Assembly: GCA_045631425.1 (NCBI GenBank)
Contig: JAZQUR010000060.1
Coordinates: 1-30,407, forward strand
Source: Treponema_I sp045631425
GTDB lineage: Bacteria; Spirochaetota; Spirochaetia; Treponematales; Treponemataceae
Reading direction: 5' to 3'
DNA: 30,407 nt
This document shows positions 1 through 6,927 of this stretch, one piece after another. The notes below the pieces were generated by a model that had not been told where the DNA came from, did no database searches, and saw only the letters and a program-made list of their open reading frames with translations. Made by a program: the position numbers and the translations under genes. The stretch's first letter is position 1. Every line of letters begins with the position of its first letter.

Positions 1-1020
1 TGTAACTATTATACTGATGAATTTAGTTCATATGATGATATAGAAGAATTAATAGGGTATACAGTTTATAATCCATTACAATATGAGCCTTCTCAAAATA
101 TTACGGCACCAATACCGACATATACTAATAAAATAGAAAAATTACAAGATAAAGCTTTAAATAATATTGATTTTTCTATGAAAAAAGATGAATCTTGGGT
201 AAAAAATGCAACCTTAACAAAAGATAATGTTTTATCCTTAATTAAAACCCCTGTTTGGCATGGAAAAATCGAGTGGATGATTTTAAGTACTAAAATTTCC
301 TTAGATGATTCTACTGATAATATAGATTCATGGCGTGATAATTATGATATTTCATGTTGTACTTCTAAAACAATAACATTAAATGGTGATGAAGCAGATA
401 TAGATCTTACAATTAAACACAGAGATTATTATGGTTTATTAGAAAACTATAAGGATGATTCTCCAGAGCCTGAATTGTGTATGTATGTAAGACAAATTTC
501 TTCACATACAGAATTATTAGACGAAACTAATCTTTTATTACCACCAGCAAAATTAATTAAAGATTTAAATTTAAAACCAGATTATCAAAGTTTATCTTGG
601 ATAGATTCTAAAGGTGAAATTGTAATTTATTGTAATAATAATAAATCAGATTATTATAAAGATTCTATAAAAGAAAGTATTTTTATTCGTAAAGATTATT
701 ATGATGAATATATAAAAACTAATACATTAAAGTATTTTGTTTTTACAGAAAGACTTATTCCTGGTCACGGATTTGAAGATGATACATGTTTTAATTTAGA
801 AATAGAAAAAGGAAAAATAACAAAAGAATTCTTACACTATAAATCGAAAAGTGTTTTGGAAGATAAAAATCGGTGTTCAAATTGTCCTCATGGATTAGAT
901 AAAGAACATGAGAAGATTCGAAATAGTCATTTTGATTTCTCAAAATATCTAAATTTTAAGTTAGATAAAGAAGAGCTTTCAAATGCTGAAAATGTAGAAA
1001 TCTTCAATGGAGATGAATAA
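1..1020 (+). CDS. Unrecognised accessory protein, 5' end cut by contig edge
   Basis: The reading frame is open from the first base of the window, so the gene continues upstream of the contig; 339 residues are visible. The first in-frame ATG, at 178, has no ribosome binding site and the frame upstream of it still looks like protein, so I do not take it as the start. The visible part is acidic and rich in Asp, Asn, Lys and Tyr, with no signal peptide or membrane segment. Near the C-terminus there is a CxxC pair followed by histidines (CSNCPHGLDKEH), which could be a small metal site. The gene is more AT-rich than the housekeeping genes further on, in keeping with accessory DNA. I do not recognise the family. 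Its position before a toxin-like remnant and a restriction island suggests a defence or mobile cargo gene, but that is inference. Confidence 0.75.
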   Translation, partial: CNYYTDEFSSYDDIEELIGYTVYNPLQYEPSQNITAPIPTYTNKIEKLQDKALNNIDFSMKKDESWVKNATLTKDNVLSLIKTPVWHGKIEWMILSTKISLDDSTDNIDSWRDNYDISCCTSKTITLNGDEADIDLTIKHRDYYGLLENYKDDSPEPELCMYVRQISSHTELLDETNLLLPPAKLIKDLNLKPDYQSLSWIDSKGEIVIYCNNNKSDYYKDSIKESIFIRKDYYDEYIKTNTLKYFVFTERLIPGHGFEDDTCFNLEIEKGKITKEFLHYKSKSVLEDKNRCSNCPHGLDKEHEKIRNSHFDFSKYLNFKLDKEELSNAENVEIFNGDE

Positions 1021-1026
1021 TTATAA

Positions 1027-1197
1027 AATTGTCGCAAAAAAGTTCAGCCAAATATAACCTGTTTTGCAATAGGTGATATTTCCTTTGATACTTTTCTTGA
1101 AAGATTAAAATATATGAAGGGAATTACTTTTCAATATTTTTGTGGAACTGAAAAAGCAATAAAAATGCTAGTGAACAAAGGACTTTGTAATGAATGA
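1027..1197 (+). pseudogene. C-terminal remnant, possibly of a DUF3990-type (ADP-ribosyltransferase-like) protein
   Basis: After the stop at 1018-1020 a second frame stays open for 56 codons without a credible start. Its C-terminal half (GDISFDTFLERLKY, then FQYFCGTEKAIKML) resembles, from memory, the tail of DUF3990 proteins, where a G-x-I-S...RLK stretch is followed by Q-x-x-F-x-T-E-K-A-I. Its stop at 1195-1197 overlaps the ATG of the next small gene (1190-1192), the coupling expected of a former operon partner. The rest of the protein is missing, apparently replaced by the gene ending at 1020. An unrelated short spurious frame is the alternative. Confidence 0.4.
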
Positions 1198-1408
1198 TGT
1201 TGAATATCAGATAGAATGTACAACACGAGATTTAGCTAGTTATTTAGTGAAGGATTTTTTGTTCAGTATTGAGCAAGATCTAAGGGCTGTATATAATTCT
1301 GAAACTTACAAAAAACTCTGTGACCCCAAAACAGGGCTTTATTTTCAAAGTCCACTTTATGTTTACGATTATCTAAAAAATGAAATCAAAACAGGAAAAC
1401 TTCAATAA
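1190..1408 (+). CDS. Small 72-residue protein, likely partner of the remnant before it
   Basis: This short soluble protein has the pattern YNSETYKKLCDPKTGLYFQS followed by PLYVYDYLKNEIKTGKL. I recall similar 70-residue hypothetical proteins in Treponema and Clostridia next to DUF3990 or DUF3791 genes, in loci with a toxin-antitoxin look, but I cannot name a characterised function. The ATG at 1190 overlaps the stop of the remnant upstream, which supports this start by translational coupling. A terminator-like hairpin follows 50 bases after the stop. If the remnant is dead, this may be an orphan antidote or chaperone-like partner; that part is inference. Confidence 0.6.
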   Translation: MNDVEYQIECTTRDLASYLVKDFLFSIEQDLRAVYNSETYKKLCDPKTGLYFQSPLYVYDYLKNEIKTGKLQ

Positions 1409-1458
1409 GCATTAGTTACAATAAATTACGTAAGTGAATGTTTTGGCAAATTTAAAAA

Positions 1459-1505
1459 ATCCCCAATCGGAGCTGTTATTCAGGCGTTGGGGATATGCTT
1501 TTTTT
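1459..1505 (+). terminator. Intrinsic terminator after the small protein
   Basis: Perfect 8-bp arms (ATCCCCAA at 1459-1466, TTGGGGAT at 1487-1494) enclose a 20-base loop and are followed by seven Ts at 1499-1505. It would end the + strand transcript from the accessory genes. I saw nothing else convincing between 1409 and 1644. Confidence 0.65.
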
Positions 1506-1644
1506 GATTAGGCGTGCTTTGTTGCAACTAAAAGGAAGCAGCCATAAATTAATAATAATTAATTGTAATGTCTTGAAGTTTTAAGTCTTTCCGGGACTTG
1601 ATATTATTAGTACATTTTTTTTATACTACAACAAAAAGCTGTAC

Positions 1645-2019
1645 TTACTTTCTTGTGTAGCTCACATCAGATAACTCTCGTTTAAGCTCGGCACTTGGGG
1701 TAAAAAGAACACGTAAATTTTTAATATCGTTAGAACTTACGTCTTCTGCCTTTTCATGCCCTACAGAACTAAAAGAAAGCTTAAAAATTCCAAACTTGTT
1801 TAGTCTGATGCGGTTAGAACTTTTAAGATATTCTGGCATCTTATCCAAGAAACTCTCGATAACAGCCACAACATCAGCCGGGGTCAGTGTGCAAGACTTA
1901 GAAATTTCTTTTGCCAACTTTGTGACATCGATTTCTTCGCCGTACTCTGCCGACGCATAATACTTAGAATCCGCTTCTCTATCAAGTGGATTCTGGCGTT
2001 GTTTTACGGAATACATCAT
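1645..2019 (-). CDS. HU-like (HU-HIG type) DNA-binding protein
   Basis: The 124-residue product reads as a Bacteroidetes/Treponema-type HU relative: a short N-terminal extension, then a helical dimerisation part (LAKEISKSCTLTPADVVAVI) and a beta segment with RIRLNKFGIFKLSF and NLRVLFTPSAELKREL. This is the arrangement of the HU-HIG family rather than classical 90-residue HU. It probably binds DNA non-specifically and shapes the nucleoid or a local regulatory region. A GGAGGG at 2027-2032 sits 7 bases before the first of two adjacent ATGs, supporting the start at 2019. It lies head-to-head with the restriction island and shares about 310 bases of upstream DNA with it. No strong terminator was seen after the stop, only a 5-bp hairpin near 1582-1597. 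Confidence 0.85.
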   Translation of the reverse strand: MMYSVKQRQNPLDREADSKYYASAEYGEEIDVTKLAKEISKSCTLTPADVVAVIESFLDKMPEYLKSSNRIRLNKFGIFKLSFSSVGHEKAEDVSSNDIKNLRVLFTPSAELKRELSDVSYTRK

Positions 2020-2211
2020 AGGTGTACCCTCCAGTTTAATTTGAAATGCTCTCTATAAGCACCTCCGCATGCGATTTTAATTTGTGGAACTCCAACGAAG
2101 CCCATACCTTTGGCCAAAAGATACGCTCTAAAGGTAATAATTTTTTGTGTTAATCGGCAAGTAAAATCGTAAAAAAAGTGAGATTTTTTTTGTGATAATT
2201 GGGTAAAAACT

Positions 2212-2282
2212 CAGTGGAATTTTTGAAAAAGTCAGTGAGTTTTTGGAAATTGGCAGTGGGAATTTTGGGGAATTGGTGGGAA
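2212..2282 (+). promoter_or_regulatory. Phased direct repeats upstream of the restriction operon (candidate operator)
   Basis: Four imperfect copies of CAGTGRGAATTTT-like sequence have their GTG cores at 2214, 2235, 2256 and 2276, spaced 21, 21 and 20 bases, about two helical turns. Inside the last part a finer period appears: TGGGA at 2257, GGGGA at 2267 and TGGGA at 2277, exactly 10 bases apart. That geometry matches MraZ boxes, and the 10-mer AGTGGGAATT recurs exactly in the operator of mraZ in this window. The repeats end about 35 bases before the -10 box of the first methyltransferase. Function is inferred. Confidence 0.55.
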
Positions 2283-2316
2283 GGGGAAATATGTAGTAAA
2301 AATTGCTAAAATGTAG

Positions 2317-2322
2317 TATAAT
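2317..2322 (+). promoter_or_regulatory. -10 box of the restriction operon; transcript probably leaderless
   Basis: A perfect TATAAT lies only 9 bases before the ATG at 2332, so initiation about 7 bases downstream would leave a leader of 0-4 bases. No Shine-Dalgarno sequence precedes the ATG. The matching -35 region is poor (TAGTAA near 2294). The octamer ATGTAGTA occurs at 2291 and again at 2311. Confidence 0.6.
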
Positions 2323-2331
2323 CATCTTGTA

Positions 2332-3219
2332 ATGGCAAAACCTTTTATAAAATGGGTTGGTGGAAAAAGCCAACTTTTAGAAGAAATCAGAAAAAAATAT
2401 CCTCAAAAAATTGAAAAATATTGTGAGCCCTTCGTTGGTGGTGGAGCTGTTTTATTTGATATTTTGCAAAAGTTTCAGCCAAAAGAAGTTTTGATTAACG
2501 ATATAAACAAAGAACTCATCAACACTTATCTTCAAGTAAAAAATCATTGTGAGGAATTGATAAACCAACTTAATGAACTTCAAACCCAATATAAAAAACT
2601 AGGTCAAGAAGATAGAAAGGTTTTGTTTTACGAAAAAAGAACACGATACAATGCATTGAAAGTAAATGGAGATGAATTAGAAAATCTAGAGAAAGCAACC
2701 TTATTTATTTTCTTGAATAAAACTTGTTTTAATGGTTTATATAGGGTAAATTCAAAAGGTCTTTTTAATGTGCCATTTAATAATGCTAAAAATCCTTTAA
2801 TTTGTGATGCAGAGAATTTACGTTTGTGTAGCCAAGTTTTGCAAAATGTTATCTTAAAAACTGGTGATTATAAAGAATGTGAAAGTTTTATAGATGAGAA
2901 AACCTTTGTTTATATTGACCCACCATATAGACCTTTAACACAAACGTCTGCTTTTACATCGTATTCTGAAAATCAATTTTTAGATAAAGAACAAATTGAA
3001 TTAGCTCAGTTTATTGATAACATCGCAAAAAAAGGTTCTACTATTCTTGCAAGTAATTCTGACCCAAAAAATTCTAATGAGGAAGACAACTTTTTTGATA
3101 ACTTATATTCAAATTTTGAAATTGAAAGAGTGTCTGCTTCTAGAATGGTAAATGCAAATCCAGAAAAGCGTGGTGCGATAAATGAATTGTTAATAACAAA
3201 TATTGCATCAATATTTTAG
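2332..3219 (+). CDS. DNA adenine N6-methyltransferase, DpnM/Dam family (GATC)
   Basis: The 295-residue protein has the order of an alpha-class adenine methyltransferase: KWVGGK at 7-12 (motif X), PFVGGGAV at 33-40 (motif I, SAM binding), the FLNKTCFNGLYRVN segment around 127-140, and the catalytic DPPYR at 196-200 (motif IV). This is the DpnM/Dam/MboIA group, which methylates adenine in GATC. It should protect host DNA from the endonuclease encoded next. The ATG is chosen because MAKPFIKWVGGK is the family's usual N-terminus; there is no ribosome binding site and a TATAAT lies 9 bases upstream, so the mRNA is probably leaderless. It is the first gene of a four-gene operon. GATC specificity rests on family and on the DpnII-type partner, not on a test. 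Confidence 0.93.
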   Translation: MAKPFIKWVGGKSQLLEEIRKKYPQKIEKYCEPFVGGGAVLFDILQKFQPKEVLINDINKELINTYLQVKNHCEELINQLNELQTQYKKLGQEDRKVLFYEKRTRYNALKVNGDELENLEKATLFIFLNKTCFNGLYRVNSKGLFNVPFNNAKNPLICDAENLRLCSQVLQNVILKTGDYKECESFIDEKTFVYIDPPYRPLTQTSAFTSYSENQFLDKEQIELAQFIDNIAKKGSTILASNSDPKNSNEEDNFFDNLYSNFEIERVSASRMVNANPEKRGAINELLITNIASIF

Positions 3220-3230
3220 GAGAGATAAAA

Positions 3231-4058
3231 ATGGAAAAGAATTTTGATTTATTCCTTTCTCAACTTAGCGAAACTAATGCTACTTTAGATTATTTTACAG
3301 ATTTTGAAAAAGTAATCCATAATACTAATAAGATTGCAATAAAACTGAATCAATTAAATTATCTAATTGGAAAGGAAGATTTACATAAAGCTATAAAAGA
3401 ACTTTATGAAGAAAATTCAAAAGTATTTGAAGTTCTTGATATTTTACTTGCTGTTAGAAAAAAGGATAAAAAGAAAACTTTAAATGCAAATGGCGAGTTT
3501 GTTTTACTTGAAAGTTATTTTTCATCTTTACAAGGTGTGATTGATTATATTGAACAAACAGGTCTCGCTAATGTTTTTAGAAATAAAAATGTTACAAATC
3601 TTGTAGATTATGTTTTTGGTGTCGAAGTTGGACTTGATACAAACGCCCGAAAAAATCGAGGTGGAGAAAATATGGCAAAAGCAGTTGCCTTAAAATTTAA
3701 CGGTGCAAATATTCCTTTTCGTTCAGAAGTAAATAGCACTGAATTTGAAGAAATAAAATCTCTAGGACAAGATTTAAAAAGATTTGATTTTGTCATTAAA
3801 ACAAGAAATAAAACATATCTTATTGAGACAAATTTTTATAATAGTGGTGGTTCAAAACTTAATGAAGTAGCTCGAGCTTACACAGATATTGCTCCCAAGA
3901 TTAATCAGTATGAAAAGTTTGAATTCGTTTGGATTACAGATGGTCAAGGTTGGCTTACTGCAAAAAATAAATTAGGTGAAGCATACTCACTAATTCCAAG
4001 CATTTATAATCTTGCAAATTTGGATGAGTTTTTATCTAAGGTAAAAACAGAGTTATAA
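3231..4058 (+). CDS. Type II restriction endonuclease, DpnII family (GATC)
   Basis: The 275-residue protein matches the DpnII/MboI endonuclease family (DpnII itself is about 288 residues, from memory). The helical N-terminal half is followed by the GLDTNARKNRGG segment (134-145) and a PD-(D/E)xK-like catalytic core: FDFVI with D186, then the strand ending in E199-T-N-F-Y. Family members cut before the G of unmethylated GATC. The start is supported by AGGAGAG at 3218-3224, which overlaps the methyltransferase stop. The 11-base gap means co-transcription, so the leaderless upstream gene and this gene with a good ribosome site may be translated differently, one way to get methylase before nuclease. 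Length and core residues look intact. Confidence 0.9.
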   Translation: MEKNFDLFLSQLSETNATLDYFTDFEKVIHNTNKIAIKLNQLNYLIGKEDLHKAIKELYEENSKVFEVLDILLAVRKKDKKKTLNANGEFVLLESYFSSLQGVIDYIEQTGLANVFRNKNVTNLVDYVFGVEVGLDTNARKNRGGENMAKAVALKFNGANIPFRSEVNSTEFEEIKSLGQDLKRFDFVIKTRNKTYLIETNFYNSGGSKLNEVARAYTDIAPKINQYEKFEFVWITDGQGWLTAKNKLGEAYSLIPSIYNLANLDEFLSKVKTEL

Positions 4059-4073
4059 AAAGGGAGAATAATA

Positions 4074-5828
4074 ATGTATAATCTGATAAAAAAAGATATT
4101 TCACAAGATTATTATAAAAAAAATTTTTCAAATGAAGGGCAAAGTTTTGTTGTTTGGTATTTAAGAAATATTTATAATCTTGATGAGATACAAGCAAAAG
4201 ATTGTCTAACAGATGGGGCTGATGATAAAAAAATAGATGCTGTATTTATAGATGATGATAACTCGATAATTCATATAATTCAGGGCAAATTCTACAGTGG
4301 TTCTATAAATGGAGAACCAGTTCAAGAATGCAATGCTTTATTTTCGAATTTAAAAGACCTTGATGCTTTACAAGTTAATGGGAATGATATAATAAAAAGA
4401 AAAGTATCTGAAATTTCAACTGCATTAGAAGATGAGTATAAAATATCTATTGAATTAATTACAACAGGTTATCTTACAAACAGTGCTTTAGCAGACTTTA
4501 ATTTGTATAAACAACAAATTTCAGAACAAGATGAATTACCAGCTGAATTATTACTGATAGACAATGATGCATTAAAAGTAAGGTATGATGATTCCTTAAA
4601 TAAAGTAACTCCATATATAAATCAAAAATTTAATCTTGAAAAAGGAAAATTTCTTGAATTAAATCTCGATGGGACAAAAGCTGTTATTGCAGCTTTACCA
4701 CTGAAAGAATGTTATAAAATTCGAGGTATTTTAGATGGCTCTCTCTTTCGAAAAAATGTTCGCCAATCTTTAGGCTTGAATCGTATAAACAAAGGCATTG
4801 CTCAAACTATACGTAATAATCCAGAGGATTTCTTTTTTTATCATAATGGAATTACAGCTGTTTGTTCCTCATTTAATATAGAAAATGAAACTTTAGATAT
4901 CAGGGGGCTAAACGTTGTTAATGGTTGTCAATCACTTACAAGTATTGCAAATTGTAGTGAGTCAATTAAACAAAAAGAAAAAGGGTATATACTTTTTAGA
5001 TTTTATGAAATCGGAGATGATAACGAGGGCTCTACAAAAGGGGATAAAATTAGTACATTTACAAATTCTCAAAGTGCAGTAAAAGCTCGTGATTTACGAA
5101 GTAATGATAAAGTTGTTCTTGCAATTCAAAAATCTTATAATCAGCGTTATACAGATGGATATTTTCTTACAAAAAGAGGTGAAGTGGCTCCAAAAGATAA
5201 GACAAATAAAAGTCACATCATCAATCTTACCGACTTAGGAAAATGGATTGTTGCATGGCATTCACAAAGACCAACAATTTCTTATAGTGAAACAAAACTT
5301 TTTGATAAATATTTTACACAATTGTTTAGAAAAGATTATGATCCAGAAGATATTCAGGCTCTAAAAGAAATGTATGATGCAGTTATGACTAAATGGACAA
5401 AAGAAAATCCTCTAGATTTGAATGATAGTCTTCTTGCTATGAAAGCTTATGCTCCATATCATCATTTATATGCAATTTCACTTTTTTTCTGTGCAATTAA
5501 TCAAGTACCAGAAAGTGTAATTTCTCCGAAACTTGCACTAAAAAAACTAAAAGATTCTCAACTATTTGATGACGTAGTTTCGATGGCTGGAAATTGTTTA
5601 AATACAGCTTTGACAAGTGCAAACGAAGAATATATTCAAAACAAAAAGGTCTTTAGTCCTCAAAACTGGATAAAGCAAAAAGGAAGTTTAAAGGGAGTTC
5701 GGGAAGCAATTAACAGTACTTTAAGTATGCTAAAAATTGTCCCACAGGGAAAAGAAACTTATGACAAATTAAAAATTGGGTTACAAGTTGATTCTGCAAG
5801 TTTTGAAGATAGATGGACTGCTGAGTAA
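4074..5828 (+). CDS. AIPR-family (abortive infection phage resistance) protein with nuclease-like N-terminus
   Basis: The 584-residue protein carries the hallmarks I associate with the AIPR family: LFRKNVRQSLG (224-234), FYHNGITAVC (255-264), VVNGCQSLTSI (281-291) and FTNSQSAVKARDLRSND (329-345). Its N-terminus looks like a PD-(D/E)xK variant of the Mrr type: E21 in a helix, D55 in KKIDAVFID, then Q70-x-K72 in IIQGKFY. A nuclease effector acting on DNA or RNA is a reasonable inference. It lies 15 bases after the endonuclease with GGGAGA before its ATG, and 14 bases before the second methyltransferase, so it is inside the restriction operon rather than beside it. From memory, the family name comes from a lactococcal abortive-infection protein (AbiR, pKR223) that also accompanies a GATC-specific system. 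The trigger is unknown. Confidence 0.85.
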   Translation: MYNLIKKDISQDYYKKNFSNEGQSFVVWYLRNIYNLDEIQAKDCLTDGADDKKIDAVFIDDDNSIIHIIQGKFYSGSINGEPVQECNALFSNLKDLDALQVNGNDIIKRKVSEISTALEDEYKISIELITTGYLTNSALADFNLYKQQISEQDELPAELLLIDNDALKVRYDDSLNKVTPYINQKFNLEKGKFLELNLDGTKAVIAALPLKECYKIRGILDGSLFRKNVRQSLGLNRINKGIAQTIRNNPEDFFFYHNGITAVCSSFNIENETLDIRGLNVVNGCQSLTSIANCSESIKQKEKGYILFRFYEIGDDNEGSTKGDKISTFTNSQSAVKARDLRSNDKVVLAIQKSYNQRYTDGYFLTKRGEVAPKDKTNKSHIINLTDLGKWIVAWHSQRPTISYSETKLFDKYFTQLFRKDYDPEDIQALKEMYDAVMTKWTKENPLDLNDSLLAMKAYAPYHHLYAISLFFCAINQVPESVISPKLALKKLKDSQLFDDVVSMAGNCLNTALTSANEEYIQNKKVFSPQNWIKQKGSLKGVREAINSTLSMLKIVPQGKETYDKLKIGLQVDSASFEDRWTAE

Positions 5829-5842
5829 TTAAGAAAAGAAAT

Positions 5843-6727
5843 ATGTCAATACAAGCCTGCTATCGTTCAAAAAACTTAGATTTTACTCTTGCCAAAGGAA
5901 ACTGTTTAGACCTTCTTCCAAATATCAACTTTCAATTTGATATGATTTTTGCTGACCCTCCTTATTTTCTATCAAATGGAGGAATTTCTGTTCAAAGTGG
6001 GAAGCAAGTTTCTGTAAACAAAGGCGAATGGGATAAATCTCAAGGTTTTAAAAAGGATAATGAATTTAATCGAAAGTGGCTTTCATTATGCAGAGAGAAA
6101 TTAACTGAAAATGGAACCATTTGGATAAGTGGAACTTATCACAACATTTTTTCTGTGGCACAAATGTTGAACGAATTGGATTTTAAAATCTTGAATTGTA
6201 TTACTTGGGCAAAAACAAATCCACCGCCAAATCTTTCTTGTAAATATTTTACTCATTCTACAGAATTTATCTTATGGGCAAGAAAGAATAAGAAAGTAAC
6301 ACATTATTATAATTATGAATTGATGAAAGAAATTAACGGTGGAACACAAATGAGGGATTTATGGAGTTTACCAGCAATAGCGAAATGGGAAAAATCTTGT
6401 GGAAAACATCCAACACAAAAGCCTCTTCCATTACTTGCTAGAATAATTCTTGCGTCCACAAAAGAAAATGCTTGGATTTTAGACCCTTTTGCAGGAAGTT
6501 CTACAACAGGAATTGCAGCAAACTTATTAAATCGAAGATTTTTAGGTTTAGAGCAGGAAGAAGAATTTTTAGAATTATCAAAAAATCGTCGTGAAGAAAT
6601 TGAAGATATTTCTAAGCGTTATGAATACAGAGAAAAAATTATAAAATATTCAGATAAGCCCATGAAAGAAATTTTTGAAGTTTGTGAGGAAACTCCTTAT
6701 TTTGGAAAGGATTTACCTATAGAGTAG
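5843..6727 (+). CDS. Second DNA methyltransferase of the island, DpnA-like (beta class)
   Basis: The 294-residue protein has motifs in beta-class order: catalytic DPPYFLSNGG at 38-47 (motif IV) first, then HPTQKP at 189-194 and DPFAGSSTTG at 214-223 (SAM-binding motif I). The DPPYFLSNGG context matches DpnA of the DpnII system, which methylates adenine in GATC and also accepts single-stranded DNA. In DpnII-type loci the order is usually methylase, methylase, nuclease; here the nuclease and AIPR genes lie between the two methylases. The ribosome site is weak (AAGAAAAG), 14 bases after the AIPR stop. A C-terminal extension of about 40 residues follows the SAM-binding region. Single-strand activity is known for DpnA and only inferred here. 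Confidence 0.88.
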   Translation: MSIQACYRSKNLDFTLAKGNCLDLLPNINFQFDMIFADPPYFLSNGGISVQSGKQVSVNKGEWDKSQGFKKDNEFNRKWLSLCREKLTENGTIWISGTYHNIFSVAQMLNELDFKILNCITWAKTNPPPNLSCKYFTHSTEFILWARKNKKVTHYYNYELMKEINGGTQMRDLWSLPAIAKWEKSCGKHPTQKPLPLLARIILASTKENAWILDPFAGSSTTGIAANLLNRRFLGLEQEEEFLELSKNRREEIEDISKRYEYREKIIKYSDKPMKEIFEVCEETPYFGKDLPIE

Positions 6728-6786
6728 CTATCTATTTCATTATGTTTTCTTAAATAAAAAATAATTCCCCTACCCACACCCAAAAC

Positions 6787-6830
6787 TTTCACACAAATTT
6801 TACACAAACTTCCTCTGTATTTTACATCTT
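6787..6830 (+). promoter_or_regulatory. 11-bp direct repeats, possible Pho-box-like operator
   Basis: TTTCACACAAA (6787-6797) is followed directly by TTTTACACAAA (6798-6808), and TTTTACATCTT lies two periods on at 6820-6830. Tandem 11-bp units are typical of sites bound by PhoB/OmpR-type regulators, and such a regulator is encoded 100 bases downstream. The repeats sit about 50-90 bases upstream of the -35 box. Binding is inferred. Confidence 0.45.
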
Positions 6831-6877
6831 TCTTCTATTATTACATCGTTCATGCAACCAAGGCGTTGTTTAAAATA

Positions 6878-6906
6878 TTGACCCAACATTTTCAAAAGAA
6901 TAAAAT
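6878..6906 (+). promoter_or_regulatory. Sigma70-type promoter of the two-component operon
   Basis: TTGACC (6878-6883), a 17-base spacer and TAAAAT (6901-6906) make a good housekeeping promoter. The predicted start, near 6913, falls just before AGAAGGA, the ribosome binding site of the response regulator. Confidence 0.65.
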
Positions 6907-6927
6907 ACCATTTAGAAGGAAAAAGAC

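Noticed and set aside
1582..1597. AAGTC/GACTT hairpin after the HU-like gene as a terminator
   Set aside because: Only five base pairs and no U tract in the right place.
2106..2135. TTTGGCCAAA palindrome and ACCTTT/AAAGGT inverted repeat as an operator or attachment site
   Set aside because: Short, AT-biased and without a second copy or recombinase gene nearby; chance is sufficient.
2128..2373. 81-codon minus-strand frame across the restriction promoter region
   Set aside because: Low-complexity translation of A/T and G-run DNA, no ribosome site, antisense to the methylase start.
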